Shown one piece after another: positions 1 to 7,127 of a stretch of 43,857 nt of DNA. Numbering within the stretch: the first letter of the stretch is position 1; the number at the start of each line of letters is the position of its first letter. The notes below the pieces were generated by a model that did no database searches, was not told the origin of the DNA, and was given only the letters and a program-made list of their open reading frames with translations. The stretch spans positions 1 to 43,857 of the forward strand of contig CAADGY010000232.1 of assembly GCA_900696665.1 (NCBI GenBank), given 5' to 3'. The position numbers were made by a program, and so were the translations under genes. This DNA is from an uncultured Acidobacteriota bacterium. GTDB lineage: Bacteria > Acidobacteriota > Terriglobia > Bryobacterales > Bryobacteraceae.

Positions 1-114
1 AGCGCTGGGAACAAGGAAACGAAAATCAGACCGGCCGGCGGCGAGGATTTGACAAACCTCTTGAAATATCACGTGGGTCTTGCCCGAACCGGGCGGACCC
101 GTCAGAACAACCAT
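1..114 (-). CDS. AddB-like ATP-dependent nuclease, N-terminal fragment (runs off left edge)
   Basis: Only the first 38 codons are in the window. The frame begins at an ATG (114-112) and quickly gives a Walker A loop, GPPGSGKT, then an amphipathic stretch and a hydrophobic LVPSA strand. A P-loop within ten residues of the start, followed by an RFLVP-type strand, is the arrangement seen at the N terminus of AddB/RexB-type PD-(D/E)XK exonuclease subunits, which process double-strand breaks with an AddA helicase. That reading is inference from a short segment; another P-loop ATPase is possible. An in-frame TAA nine codons upstream limits the start to this ATG. Its nearest upstream neighbour on the same strand is the unknown gene starting at 648. 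Confidence 0.5.
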   Translation of the reverse strand, partial: MVVLTGPPGSGKTHVIFQEVCQILAAGRSDFRFLVPSA

Positions 115-279
115 TCCTGCCCAGTATAGCGCCCCGTCTTATACGTTCTTGAACCCCAGGCACGGATTGCTCTACGCGTCTCTATCGCCTCGAAAATCAC
201 ATCCGAAAGCAGTCGCCAAGCGAAGTAGTACCACATAACGCCGCGTGCTTCGCCACGGCTGAACTGACGCGCGTGATCC
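115..279. other. Intergenic stretch, nothing recognised
   Basis: There are 165 bases between the stop of the unknown minus-strand gene and the start of the AddB-like gene. I see no clear promoter, terminator hairpin or RNA signature here. Confidence 0.4.
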
Positions 280-648
280 TCAGTTATACCGGATTACGAC
301 ACCGTTCCCGGTCCCGGCATGCAACTCTTCGAGCATGTCGCGCACGTATACGGAATCGCGGCTAAAGCCGTAAGCCTCCATAACGCTCTCCACCTCCGCC
401 AGATCGCGCTCGTAAGCGGGAAACTCGACCAAGGTCGTAGCTTTCGCCTCGCGATCGCCTTCCGGATGGGTGGAAAGGATGGATCCCTGGTGATAAATTT
501 GGGGATTTACGGGAAAAGAAAGTTGAGACAACGTCTCCAGTAGGTTTTCCAAAAGACGAGGCTCAACAGCGATAGTGATGGAAATCAGCCTTCCGCTGGC
601 GCCGGAAAGAACAGCCGTTGTTGGACCGAGGTTCGGCCACGCGCTCAT
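280..648 (-). CDS. Unrecognised 122-aa protein
   Basis: The family is not recognised. A strong purine-rich ribosome site (GAGGAGG) sits five bases before the ATG at 648, which decides against the in-frame ATG seven codons further upstream. The protein opens with a short polar tail, then a strand-rich segment (RLISITIAVEP) leading into a helix (RLLENLLETL). It ends with an acidic helical half (ERDLAEVESVMEAYGF) and a C-terminal strand (GVVIRYN). The alternation of strand, helix and strand suggests a small alpha/beta ferredoxin-like fold, but this is a guess from pattern only. There is no signal peptide, membrane segment or cysteine. The leader upstream holds several hairpins and a possible promoter (834-862), so expression may be controlled at the RNA level. 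Confidence 0.6.
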   Translation of the reverse strand: MSAWPNLGPTTAVLSGASGRLISITIAVEPRLLENLLETLSQLSFPVNPQIYHQGSILSTHPEGDREAKATTLVEFPAYERDLAEVESVMEAYGFSRDSVYVRDMLEELHAGTGNGVVIRYN

Positions 649-659
649 GTCTCCTCCTC

Positions 660-677
660 GCGCCCTCAAGGGGGCGC
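660..677 (-). other. Hairpin just upstream of the ribosome site of the 280-648 gene
   Basis: GCGCCC (660-665) and GGGCGC (672-677) are a perfect six-base inverted repeat with a six-base loop. It lies two to three bases upstream of the GAGGAGG ribosome site of the minus-strand gene, so it could influence access to that site. Confidence 0.35.
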
Positions 678-707
678 CGCATCAGCGCGCCGGCCGCAGC
701 AATAAAG

Positions 708-775
708 AACCCTGAAGCTAAAGGCTCCAGGGTTAATATTTTCGGAAGACCGACCCGCCTTTAGCACTTTTTTTT
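708..775. promoter_or_regulatory. Mutually exclusive hairpins with terminal T-run (attenuator-like element)
   Basis: Two inverted repeats compete for the same bases. Hairpin A pairs AACCCTG (708-714) with CAGGGTT (728-734), extended by AGC/GCT. Hairpin B pairs GCTAAAGGC (717-725) with GCCTTTAGC (757-765). On the plus strand hairpin B is followed by eight T residues (768-775), as in an intrinsic terminator. On the minus strand hairpin A is followed by TTCTTTATT. Within hairpin B a smaller TCGG/CCGA stem (742-745/750-753) is possible. The geometry matches a terminator/antiterminator switch. I do not recognise it as a known riboswitch class. The nearest gene that it could control is the minus-strand gene starting at 648. 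Confidence 0.45.
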
Positions 776-833
776 ACGTGGTTGCAAGTAGCTGGACCGT
801 TGTTCAGATCCTAAATCAATCCACGTCAACTCC

Positions 834-862
834 AGCATAACACCGCGATACGGTAGAATCAA
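834..862 (-). promoter_or_regulatory. Possible sigma-70 promoter for the 280-648 gene
   Basis: Read on the minus strand, TTGATT (862-857) and TATGCT (839-834) are separated by 17 bases. Each hexamer matches consensus at four of six positions. Transcription from here would give a leader of roughly 180 nt that includes the hairpins at 708-775 and 660-677. Confidence 0.3.
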
Positions 863-1043
863 CCAAATTCTGCTGTTGAAAACCGGTTGCTCACGCGGGG
901 GGCTCGAAATAAGCAGCATCCAGCAGCATCCGGCTGCGCTTGCGGCGCGGCAGAGGGCGGATTACACTGGGAGTAGCCTTCCTTGTCCTCACGATTCCGT
1001 ATTGGAAAAAGGTAAGCGATTTCTAGAGATACGTTCCAACTCT

Positions 1044-1415
1044 ATGCACAAGAAGAAAGTACTGGCAGCGGTCGAGGACCTCTTCTTCACGGTAAAAATC
1101 AACGATGCCGCCAAACGAGCAGGCTTGGATGTCGAGTTTCTGAAATCTGAAAAGGACGTGCTGGATCGGGCCAAGGCCAATCCGACGCTGATCATCGTCG
1201 ATTTGAATAACGCCGCTATACAGCCGTTGAAGCTGATCACAAAGCTGAAAGGCAATTCAGATTTGAAGCAGATCAGCGTGATCAGCTATCTGTCGCACGT
1301 GCAGGGTGAGTTGAAGCAGAAGGCTCACGAAGCCGGTGCGGACATGGTTCTTGCCCGGTCGGCGTTTTCCCAGAACCTCTCTCAAATTCTCAAACGCCAC
1401 GCCGGAGTACGATAG
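1044..1415 (+). CDS. Degenerate response-regulator receiver-like protein
   Basis: This is a 123-aa single-domain protein with the alternating strand/helix pattern of a CheY-like receiver. The start at 1044 (MHKKKVLAAVED) is chosen because the fold begins there; the frame stays open upstream to 876, but that stretch has no receiver character. The acidic pair (E11, D12) after strand 1 and the aspartate in LIIVDLNN, after strand 3, sit where the phosphorylation pocket should be. The conserved lysine after strand 5 is missing: the sequence reads VLARSAF rather than the usual KP. It may therefore act as a non-canonical receiver or a protein-interaction module. No strong ribosome site precedes the start. 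No kinase is adjacent. Confidence 0.6.
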   Translation: MHKKKVLAAVEDLFFTVKINDAAKRAGLDVEFLKSEKDVLDRAKANPTLIIVDLNNAAIQPLKLITKLKGNSDLKQISVISYLSHVQGELKQKAHEAGADMVLARSAFSQNLSQILKRHAGVR

Positions 1416-1504
1416 CCCAGTTTTTCGGAGCAGATTCCGGGCTGGAACGTACTTCTTCACTTAGAAGTGGCTTTCAGGCCGATTCTGAGCGAGAGGCGCA
1501 ATAC

Positions 1505-1936
1505 GTGTCCGAGTACGCTTTAGCAGATCCGCAGTCCGTTTACCGGCTCCCCGCAAATTTTGACTTTCAGAACTACATCGAGACTGAACGGGAGCTTTGG
1601 GCGCTTTTTCCGGAGACGGACGGAAAGAGAGTTAACTTCTTTCAAATCGGCATCACCGCGCGGCTGTTCGTGGAAGTCCCGGATGATGGGTCGGATCTTT
1701 TGGAAAACGAGACTTACGTCTTCATGCCTTGTGCTGACAATACAATGCGTCCCATACGCATGGAGGCCGGCCGGCGGCTCACGCTCACCGAATATCGCAT
1801 GGCGCACCTCACCGCGATCCGTATGCTCGGCAAACTCAATCCGGCAAGTACGGTGATGCAGAAGATCGGACGGGCGATTCTCGGGCAGGAACTCCTGGAC
1901 GAGGTCCGCACGAGAATACAGGATACAAGCGAGTAG
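1505..1936 (+). CDS. Unrecognised 143-aa protein
   Basis: The family is not recognised. The GTG start at 1505 is preceded by a GAGAGG ribosome site about nine bases upstream. The protein is soluble, with no signal peptide. An N-terminal acidic segment (NYIETERELWALFP) is followed by strands (VNFFQIGITARLFVEVPDD) and a basic helical C-terminal part (TLTEYRMAHLTAIRMLGKL). It follows the receiver-like gene on the same strand after 89 bases. Its stop lies only seven bases from the convergent trpD stop, leaving no room for a terminator between them. Confidence 0.55.
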   Translation: MSEYALADPQSVYRLPANFDFQNYIETERELWALFPETDGKRVNFFQIGITARLFVEVPDDGSDLLENETYVFMPCADNTMRPIRMEAGRRLTLTEYRMAHLTAIRMLGKLNPASTVMQKIGRAILGQELLDEVRTRIQDTSE

Positions 1937-1943
1937 AGCCTCT

Positions 1944-2975
1944 TCAGGACGTCATCGCCCGGCTGAATTCCGCCAGATCCCTGGCCTTGCGTTTTGCGGC
2001 GCCGGAATCGATGGCTTCGGCCGCCAGTGACACACCCTCCCGGAAACCGGCAGCCTTGCCCGAAGCAACCAGTGCGGCGGAGGCGTTTGCGAGAACGATA
2101 TCGCGATGTGGTCCCTGGGCGCCTCCAAGCACCGCTTCGGCGATCTGACAATTCACCACACGATCCCCACCCTGAAGAGCCTCTCTGGTCGAGGACTTCA
2201 ACCCGAAATCGTCTGGCGTCAGTGTGTGATGCGCAATCGCACCGCCCTGGATTTCAAGCGCGAGCGTTTCCCCCGTAGTGGTGATCTCATCCAATCCATC
2301 GGCGCCATGAACCACGAAGCCTCTGTGGATTCCCAGGTTGGCCAGCGCCTCGGCCATCAGTTCAGCGGAGCGAAACGAATGGGAACCCACAAGCTGCACC
2401 GTTGCTCCAGCGGGATTGGTCAGCGGACCCAGGATGTTGAACACCGTCCGCATCTTCAACTCGGTCCGGGCCGCCTGCGCGTGCTTCATCGCCGGATGAA
2501 TCGCGGGCGCAAACAGAAACGAAATCCCCACTTTCCGGAGCGCCTCACCCATCTGCGCGGTATTGAGGTGAATGTTTACACCGAGAGCCTCCAGAATGTC
2601 GGCGCTCCCGCATTGGCTCGAAATCGCACGGTTCCCGTGTTTGGCCACCCGTACGCCGGTAGCGGCCACCACGAACGCCGCAATGGTGGAGATGTTAAAC
2701 GTTCCCATCCCGTCCCCGCCGGTGCCGCATGTGTCGAGCAGTACGCCGCCGTTGCTGGTGCCCGCGTTTACTCGCGAAGCTTTGGCTCGCATCGCCCGTG
2801 CAAACCCCAACACTTCCCCGGCGGTCTCGCCTTTCATCCGCAAAGCTACCAGAAAGGCCGCAATCTGAGGCGTGCTGACTTCCCCGCACAGGACCAGCGC
2901 CATCGCTTGCTCAGCGTCCTGGGACGGCAGATTCTCACCGGCACAAACCCGGTGCAGATAGGGCAGCAACGTCAT
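1944..2975 (-). CDS. trpD: Anthranilate phosphoribosyltransferase
   Basis: TrpD transfers the phosphoribosyl group of PRPP to anthranilate in the second committed step of tryptophan synthesis. The 343-aa length is normal for the family. The PRPP-binding loop GTGGDG (residues 84-89), the KHGNRAISSQCGSAD block (112-126) and the RTVFNILGPLTNPA segment are all present. The start is the ATG at 2975, where similarity begins. The frame stays open far upstream only because it runs antisense through sucC. No other trp gene is in the window, so trpD is separated from the rest of the pathway here. It diverges from sucC over about 50 bases and converges on the 1505-1936 gene. Confidence 0.93.
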   Translation of the reverse strand: MTLLPYLHRVCAGENLPSQDAEQAMALVLCGEVSTPQIAAFLVALRMKGETAGEVLGFARAMRAKASRVNAGTSNGGVLLDTCGTGGDGMGTFNISTIAAFVVAATGVRVAKHGNRAISSQCGSADILEALGVNIHLNTAQMGEALRKVGISFLFAPAIHPAMKHAQAARTELKMRTVFNILGPLTNPAGATVQLVGSHSFRSAELMAEALANLGIHRGFVVHGADGLDEITTTGETLALEIQGGAIAHHTLTPDDFGLKSSTREALQGGDRVVNCQIAEAVLGGAQGPHRDIVLANASAALVASGKAAGFREGVSLAAEAIDSGAAKRKARDLAEFSRAMTS

Positions 2976-2982
2976 GTTATGA

Positions 2983-3011
2983 TTGAACTTTCGGCTTTCT
3001 AGCAATACTAA
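2983..3011 (+). promoter_or_regulatory. Possible promoter of sucCD-ndk
   Basis: A good -35 (TTGAAC, 2983-2988) is followed after 17 bases by a weak -10 (TACTAA, 3006-3011), fifteen bases before the sucC ATG. The whole trpD-sucC divergent region is about 50 bases, so the promoters for the two directions must overlap. Confidence 0.3.
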
Positions 3012-3026
3012 CACAGACGCAATCCT

Positions 3027-4184
3027 ATGAAAATCCACGAGTATCAGGCCAAGGGCCTCTTGGCCAAGTACGGCGTCCCTGTGCCACGGGGAGAGGTCGC
3101 CACCTCCGCCGAAGAGGCCGGGCAGGCTGCCGCGCGAATTGGGGGTAGTGTCGTCGTAAAGGCACAAATCCACGCGGGTGGCCGGGGAAAAGGAGGCGGC
3201 GTGAAGGTGGCGAAGGATGCCGCCGAAGCGCGTGAGATCGCCGGAAAGATCCTGGGCATGACGCTGATTACGCACCAGACGGGTCCGGAGGGGCGTGTCG
3301 TCAAACGGGTGCTGATCGAGGAAACGCTGCCGATCACCAGCGAGTTGTATCTCGGCGTGGTCCTGGACCGCGCTCAGGCGAAACCGGTGATGATGGCGTC
3401 CTCCGCCGGAGGAATGGACATCGAAGAGGTAGCCGCTCAAACTCCCGGCAAGATCTTGAAAGAGGCCATTGAGCCGGGGCTGGGGTTGACGCCGTTTCAG
3501 GCCCGGAAACTCGCGTTTGGGATCGGCGTTCCGCCAGCGAGCGCCAATCGCGCCGCGGCGGCAATGATCTCCCTCGCCAGGGCTTATGTGGAGTTGGACG
3601 CGTCCCTTGCAGAGATCAATCCGTTCATCCTCACCGGTGACGGCCGTGTGATCGCTCTCGACGCAAAAATCAACCTGGATGACAACGCCCTTTACCGCCA
3701 CAAGGACCTGCTGGAACTTCGCGACCTGAACGAAGAGGACCCGCTCGAAGTGGAAGCATCGAAGTCCGGTCTTAATTACATCAAACTCGACGGCACCGTC
3801 GGCTGCATGGTGAACGGTGCGGGACTGGCGATGGCCACCATGGACATCATTAAATACGCTGGAGGCAGTCCCGCTAATTTTCTCGATGTCGGCGGCGGCG
3901 CCAACGCCGAACAGATCATGAATGCCTTTCGCATTCTGATCTCGGATCGCTCGGTGAAGGCGGTGCTGATCAACATCTTCGGTGGCATCCTGCGATGCGA
4001 CACGCTGGCGACGGGCGTGGTCGCAGCCGCGCGTGAACTGCACGTCAAGGTACCTATCGTGATGCGTATGGAAGGCACGAACGTGGAACAGGGCCGAAAA
4101 ATTCTGGCAGAATCCGGTTTGGATTTCACACTCGCCGAAGGGATGAAAGATGCGGCCGAGAAGGTAGTGAGGTTGGCACAATGA
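3027..4184 (+). CDS. sucC: Succinate-CoA ligase (ADP-forming), beta subunit
   Basis: SucC pairs with SucD to interconvert succinyl-CoA and succinate with formation of a nucleoside triphosphate in the TCA cycle. The 385-aa protein begins with the typical [20 protein letters not shown]. It then shows the ATP-grasp features: a glycine-rich loop ([10 protein letters not shown]), the INPF metal-site segment near residue 196, and the C-terminal [10 protein letters not shown] motif of the CoA-ligase domain. It overlaps sucD by four bases (ATGA), indicating translational coupling and a common transcript with sucD and ndk. Confidence 0.96.
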   Translation: MKIHEYQAKGLLAKYGVPVPRGEVATSAEEAGQAAARIGGSVVVKAQIHAGGRGKGGGVKVAKDAAEAREIAGKILGMTLITHQTGPEGRVVKRVLIEETLPITSELYLGVVLDRAQAKPVMMASSAGGMDIEEVAAQTPGKILKEAIEPGLGLTPFQARKLAFGIGVPPASANRAAAAMISLARAYVELDASLAEINPFILTGDGRVIALDAKINLDDNALYRHKDLLELRDLNEEDPLEVEASKSGLNYIKLDGTVGCMVNGAGLAMATMDIIKYAGGSPANFLDVGGGANAEQIMNAFRILISDRSVKAVLINIFGGILRCDTLATGVVAAARELHVKVPIVMRMEGTNVEQGRKILAESGLDFTLAEGMKDAAEKVVRLAQ

Positions 4185-5050
4185 GCATTCTTATTGACCG
4201 GAATACACGCGTGATCGTCCAGGGCTTCACCGGCAAAGAAGGCACCTTTCACTCGGAGCAATCCATCGCCTACGGAACCAATATTGTCGGCGGGGTGGTG
4301 CCGGGAAAGGGCGGCACCAAACACCTGGACCGCCCCGTCTTCAACACCGTGGAACAGGCGGTGCGGGAGACCGGCGCCAACGCTTCCGTGATCTTCGTAC
4401 CTCCTGCCTTCGCGGCCGACGCCATCATGGAAGCTGCCGACGCCGGTTTGCCGCTCGTGGTCTGCATCAGTGAAGGCATTCCCGCAATCGACATGGTAAA
4501 GGCCTGGAACTTCCTGTCCAGGCGGCATACACGCCTGATCGGCCCCAATTGCCCTGGTATCATCTCACCCGGCCAATCGAAGATCGGGATCATGCCGGGA
4601 CACATCCACAAGCCGGGCAATGTCGGCGTGGTTTCGCGTTCGGGCACCCTGACTTACGAAGCCGTAGGCCAATTGACGAGCCTCGGTATCGGCCAGTCCA
4701 CCTGCATAGGGATCGGCGGCGATCCCATCATAGGCACCAATTTCATCGATGCCATACGGCTGTTCAATGAAGATCCCGGCACACATGCCATCGTGATGAT
4801 CGGGGAAATCGGGGGAGCGGCGGAAGAGGCGGCGGCCGGGTTTGTAAAGGAGTATGTCCGCAAACCCGTCGTGGGTTTCATTGCGGGCCAGACTGCGCCT
4901 CCCGGACGGCGGATGGGACACGCCGGAGCCATCATTTCGGGAGGGTCCGGCAAAGCGTCGGATAAGATCCGGGCCATGGAAGAGGCCGGTATCACCGTGT
5001 GCGCTTCACCGGCGGAGATCGGCGAAAAAGTAGAGCAACGGCTGCAATAG
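4181..5050 (+). CDS. sucD: Succinate-CoA ligase, alpha subunit
   Basis: SucD carries the CoA-binding Rossmann domain and the histidine that is phosphorylated during catalysis. The 289-aa product has [13 protein letters not shown] near the N terminus and [12 protein letters not shown] in the middle. The active-site histidine lies in [10 protein letters not shown] (His247, close to His246 of the E. coli protein). The ATG overlaps the sucC stop codon. ndk follows after seven bases. The linkage with ndk makes sense because the NTP formed here can be equilibrated by nucleoside diphosphate kinase. Confidence 0.96.
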   Translation: MSILIDRNTRVIVQGFTGKEGTFHSEQSIAYGTNIVGGVVPGKGGTKHLDRPVFNTVEQAVRETGANASVIFVPPAFAADAIMEAADAGLPLVVCISEGIPAIDMVKAWNFLSRRHTRLIGPNCPGIISPGQSKIGIMPGHIHKPGNVGVVSRSGTLTYEAVGQLTSLGIGQSTCIGIGGDPIIGTNFIDAIRLFNEDPGTHAIVMIGEIGGAAEEAAAGFVKEYVRKPVVGFIAGQTAPPGRRMGHAGAIISGGSGKASDKIRAMEEAGITVCASPAEIGEKVEQRLQ

Positions 5051-5057
5051 GAGAATC

Positions 5058-5474
5058 ATGGTGGAACGAACTCTCGGGATTATCAAACCGGACGCGGTTT
5101 CAGCGGGGCACACGGGCCGGATACTGGCAATGATCGAAGAAGCACGATTCCGGATCGCGGGGATGAAGATGGTGCGGCTTAGAACCGAACAAGCCCGAGG
5201 GTTCTATGACGTTCACCGCAGCAAACCCTTTTTCCCGAATCTGGTGTCTTTCATGACGGAAGGCCCCATCGTCGTACTCGTACTGGAGCACGAGGACGCA
5301 ATCCGCCGCTGGCGCGATGTGATGGGCGCAACCAACCCCACCAATGCCGCCGAGGGAACCATCCGCAAAAAGTTCGGAACCAACATTGAGCGCAACTGCG
5401 TTCATGGCTCCGATTCCCCGGAAACCGCGGCGGTTGAGGTCGCGTTCTTCTTCAGCGCGGCAGAGTTGCTATAG
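5058..5474 (+). CDS. ndk: Nucleoside diphosphate kinase
   Basis: Ndk transfers the gamma phosphate between nucleoside triphosphates and diphosphates through a phosphohistidine. The 138-aa sequence starts MVERTLGIIKPDAV, as in the family. It contains the catalytic NCVHGSDSPETA motif with His116. A GGAGAA ribosome site lies just before the ATG. It is the third gene of the sucCD-ndk cluster. No obvious terminator follows; a new promoter-like -10 appears about 70 bases downstream. Confidence 0.96.
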   Translation: MVERTLGIIKPDAVSAGHTGRILAMIEEARFRIAGMKMVRLRTEQARGFYDVHRSKPFFPNLVSFMTEGPIVVLVLEHEDAIRRWRDVMGATNPTNAAEGTIRKKFGTNIERNCVHGSDSPETAAVEVAFFFSAAELL

Positions 5475-5543
5475 AAGCCTGTCAGGTACTTTCCGAATCA
5501 AGGCCACGGGAAAAGTTCGAGAGACTCTGGCGGCGGGCCGTCC

Positions 5544-5549
5544 TATAAT
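5544..5549 (+). promoter_or_regulatory. Consensus -10 box (TATAAT) upstream of two small ORFs
   Basis: A perfect TATAAT lies 25 bases before the ATG at 5575. No convincing -35 is seen at 17 bases (GAGACT). Between it and the start, CAGAG/CTCTG can form a small hairpin whose loop carries the AAGGA ribosome site. Confidence 0.4.
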
Positions 5550-5574
5550 AAGTGGCAGAGAGTTAAGGACTCTG

Positions 5575-5679
5575 ATGTCCGCTCTCTTCCGGCTGCGCCG
5601 GCCGCAGCGCGCAAACGTGCGTCCGATAATGGCCGCGAACGGAGGGAGCGGTTACAAACTATCTCCGGTCGCAAAGTGA
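5575..5679 (+). CDS. Small basic ORF (34 aa), translationally coupled to the next ORF
   Basis: This short frame has an AAGGA ribosome site at good spacing and a consensus -10 box upstream. Its TGA stop overlaps the GTG of the following frame in a GTGA arrangement (5676-5679). The peptide is arginine-rich at the start (FRLRRPQRANVRP), with no membrane segment. It may be a leader peptide whose translation delivers ribosomes to the poorly initiated GTG start downstream. I recognise no family; the evidence is purely positional. Confidence 0.35.
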   Translation: MSALFRLRRPQRANVRPIMAANGGSGYKLSPVAK

Positions 5680-5936
5680 AGCGCGCTTTCGCCTTTGCGA
5701 TGGCCAAGAGCACAACAGGATTCAATCCGGCCAAAGCATGGCATGCCGGCATCGTTCAACTCAGCCAGCGGGTTGGGAAGATTCCCAATATCTGCGCCCT
5801 GGTTACGCCGTCCGGTGAGTTTTACTCGGTAGTGATGTTCCAGGACGGCATAAACGAATGGTACTGCGGCGGCGCGAAGAGGGTCCCGCCCATCACCCAC
5901 GATCAGCTCAAGATGCAATTGCTTTATGACGGCTGA
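5676..5936 (+). CDS. Unrecognised 86-aa protein
   Basis: The family is not recognised. The frame begins at GTG 5676, overlapping the stop of the 34-aa ORF; an in-frame ATG lies eight codons later at 5700. Neither has its own ribosome site, which fits coupling to the preceding ORF. The reading frame is also open upstream of 5676 but holds no start codon there. The sequence has a basic N terminus (VKRAFAFAMAKS), a helix (AWHAGIVQLSQRVG), then strands (NICALVTPSGEFYSVVMFQ) and a WYCGG turn with the only nearby cysteines. It looks like a compact alpha/beta domain. Confidence 0.55.
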   Translation: MKRAFAFAMAKSTTGFNPAKAWHAGIVQLSQRVGKIPNICALVTPSGEFYSVVMFQDGINEWYCGGAKRVPPITHDQLKMQLLYDG

Positions 5937-6017
5937 GCCGAACCCGTGACAAGACAGCCAAGCCGAATCGCACATTCCCCGTGGACTTGTGTTCTTAGGG
6001 CTGGCGGGATAGCGCGC

Positions 6018-6026
6018 TGTTAAAAT
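6018..6026 (+). promoter_or_regulatory. Extended -10 promoter (TGT-TAAAAT) at a leaderless-type start
   Basis: TGT followed by TAAAAT ends five bases before the TTG at 6032. A transcript from this promoter would start at or next to the start codon, with no room for a ribosome site. No -35 is evident. Confidence 0.4.
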
Positions 6027-6031
6027 GAGAT

Positions 6032-7060
6032 TTGACTAGTCTGGATCCTGCCGCCACACCGAGGGTCAGTCGAAAGCTTCCGAGATGGCTCTTACCAGCA
6101 ATCGGCTATGCTGTGTCTCTCGGTTGCATGGTCTGGGTTTACAAAGGCTTCGACTGGCAGCGCGAACTCCCCCGAATCCTCGCCATCGACGTACGCTGGG
6201 TGACGGTGGCGGTGATTGCCGATATCCTGGTCTATTGCTGCCAGGGTTGGCGCTGGAGCCTGTTGTTAAGCCCGCTCGCACGGGTACCGGCCTGGCGCTC
6301 CATTCAAGCCGTCTATATTGGATTGTTCGCCAACGAGATTCTGCCCCTTCGCACCGGGGAAGTGATCCGTTCGTATCTGCAATCGAAATGGGCGGGCTTG
6401 CCATTCAGCGTGGTCATCTCGTCAGCCGTTATTGAACGTCTGTTTGATGGCATCTGGCTCATCCTGGGTTTCTACACCATCACCTATTTCGTCACACTTC
6501 CCGCTCTGTTGGTGGAGGGTGGCAGGTTGCTTGCCGTGGTGCTGTTTACCCTCACGCTATTGCTTGGTGTCGCCGTATTCACCAAGCATCGCGCGCATGC
6601 CGCCTTTGCGCAAAGCCGCTGGAAGGAGAAGCTCTGGCATGTGATCGAGGGCCTGCACAACATGGGGAACTCGCAGTCGTTTTACGCCTCCTTCGCGTTG
6701 AGCTTTGTGTATCTGGCGCTGCAGGTTGTTCCGGTTTACGCCCTGATAAAAGGTTACGGTCTGGATCTTTCGATCGGCGCGGCGGTAGTGGTTCTCGTCA
6801 TCCTGCGCATTGGCAGCATCCCGCCTCAGGCGCCGGGTAATGTAGGATCGTTTCAGGCGCTCACGAAACTGGGACTCATGCTGCTCGGTGTGCAATCGGA
6901 TGTCGCCACAGGTTTTGCCACCGTCTTGTTTTTTGCCGTCACGGTTCCGTTATGGCTGGGCGGGTTCGTCGCCCTGGCGTTGACTGGCATGAAGCTCAGC
7001 GATCTGCATCGCGATGCCCATACGCGTCCGGGCACCGTGCAGGTCGAACCGCAGCCATGA
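6032..7060 (+). CDS. Lysylphosphatidylglycerol synthase TM-region family (UPF0104-like) membrane protein
   Basis: This is a 342-aa polytopic inner-membrane protein with about eight hydrophobic segments, for example LLPAIGYAVSLGCMVWVY near the start. It also has family-type signatures: ANEILPLRTGEVIRSYL, where a conserved arginine-glutamate pair lies between membrane segments, and IPPQAPGNVGSFQ in the C-terminal half. The family covers MprF-type flippase domains and related transporters of lipid-linked molecules. There is no soluble lysyltransferase domain, so only a transport-like role is likely. The first codon is TTG, immediately downstream of an extended -10. The cytoplasmic tail is polar. 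Confidence 0.8.
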   Translation: MTSLDPAATPRVSRKLPRWLLPAIGYAVSLGCMVWVYKGFDWQRELPRILAIDVRWVTVAVIADILVYCCQGWRWSLLLSPLARVPAWRSIQAVYIGLFANEILPLRTGEVIRSYLQSKWAGLPFSVVISSAVIERLFDGIWLILGFYTITYFVTLPALLVEGGRLLAVVLFTLTLLLGVAVFTKHRAHAAFAQSRWKEKLWHVIEGLHNMGNSQSFYASFALSFVYLALQVVPVYALIKGYGLDLSIGAAVVVLVILRIGSIPPQAPGNVGSFQALTKLGLMLLGVQSDVATGFATVLFFAVTVPLWLGGFVALALTGMKLSDLHRDAHTRPGTVQVEPQP

Positions 7061-7127
7061 ACCCGGATACGTGCTAAATCTGCCGTGTGCCACGAGGCTT
7101 GGCATATAATTCCCCCGAGGAGGTCTC

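Noticed and set aside
2976-4181. Very long minus-strand open frame continuing trpD upstream through sucC
   Set aside because: It is antisense to the clearly coding sucC gene and shows no family resemblance. TrpD similarity begins at ATG 2975, giving the normal length.
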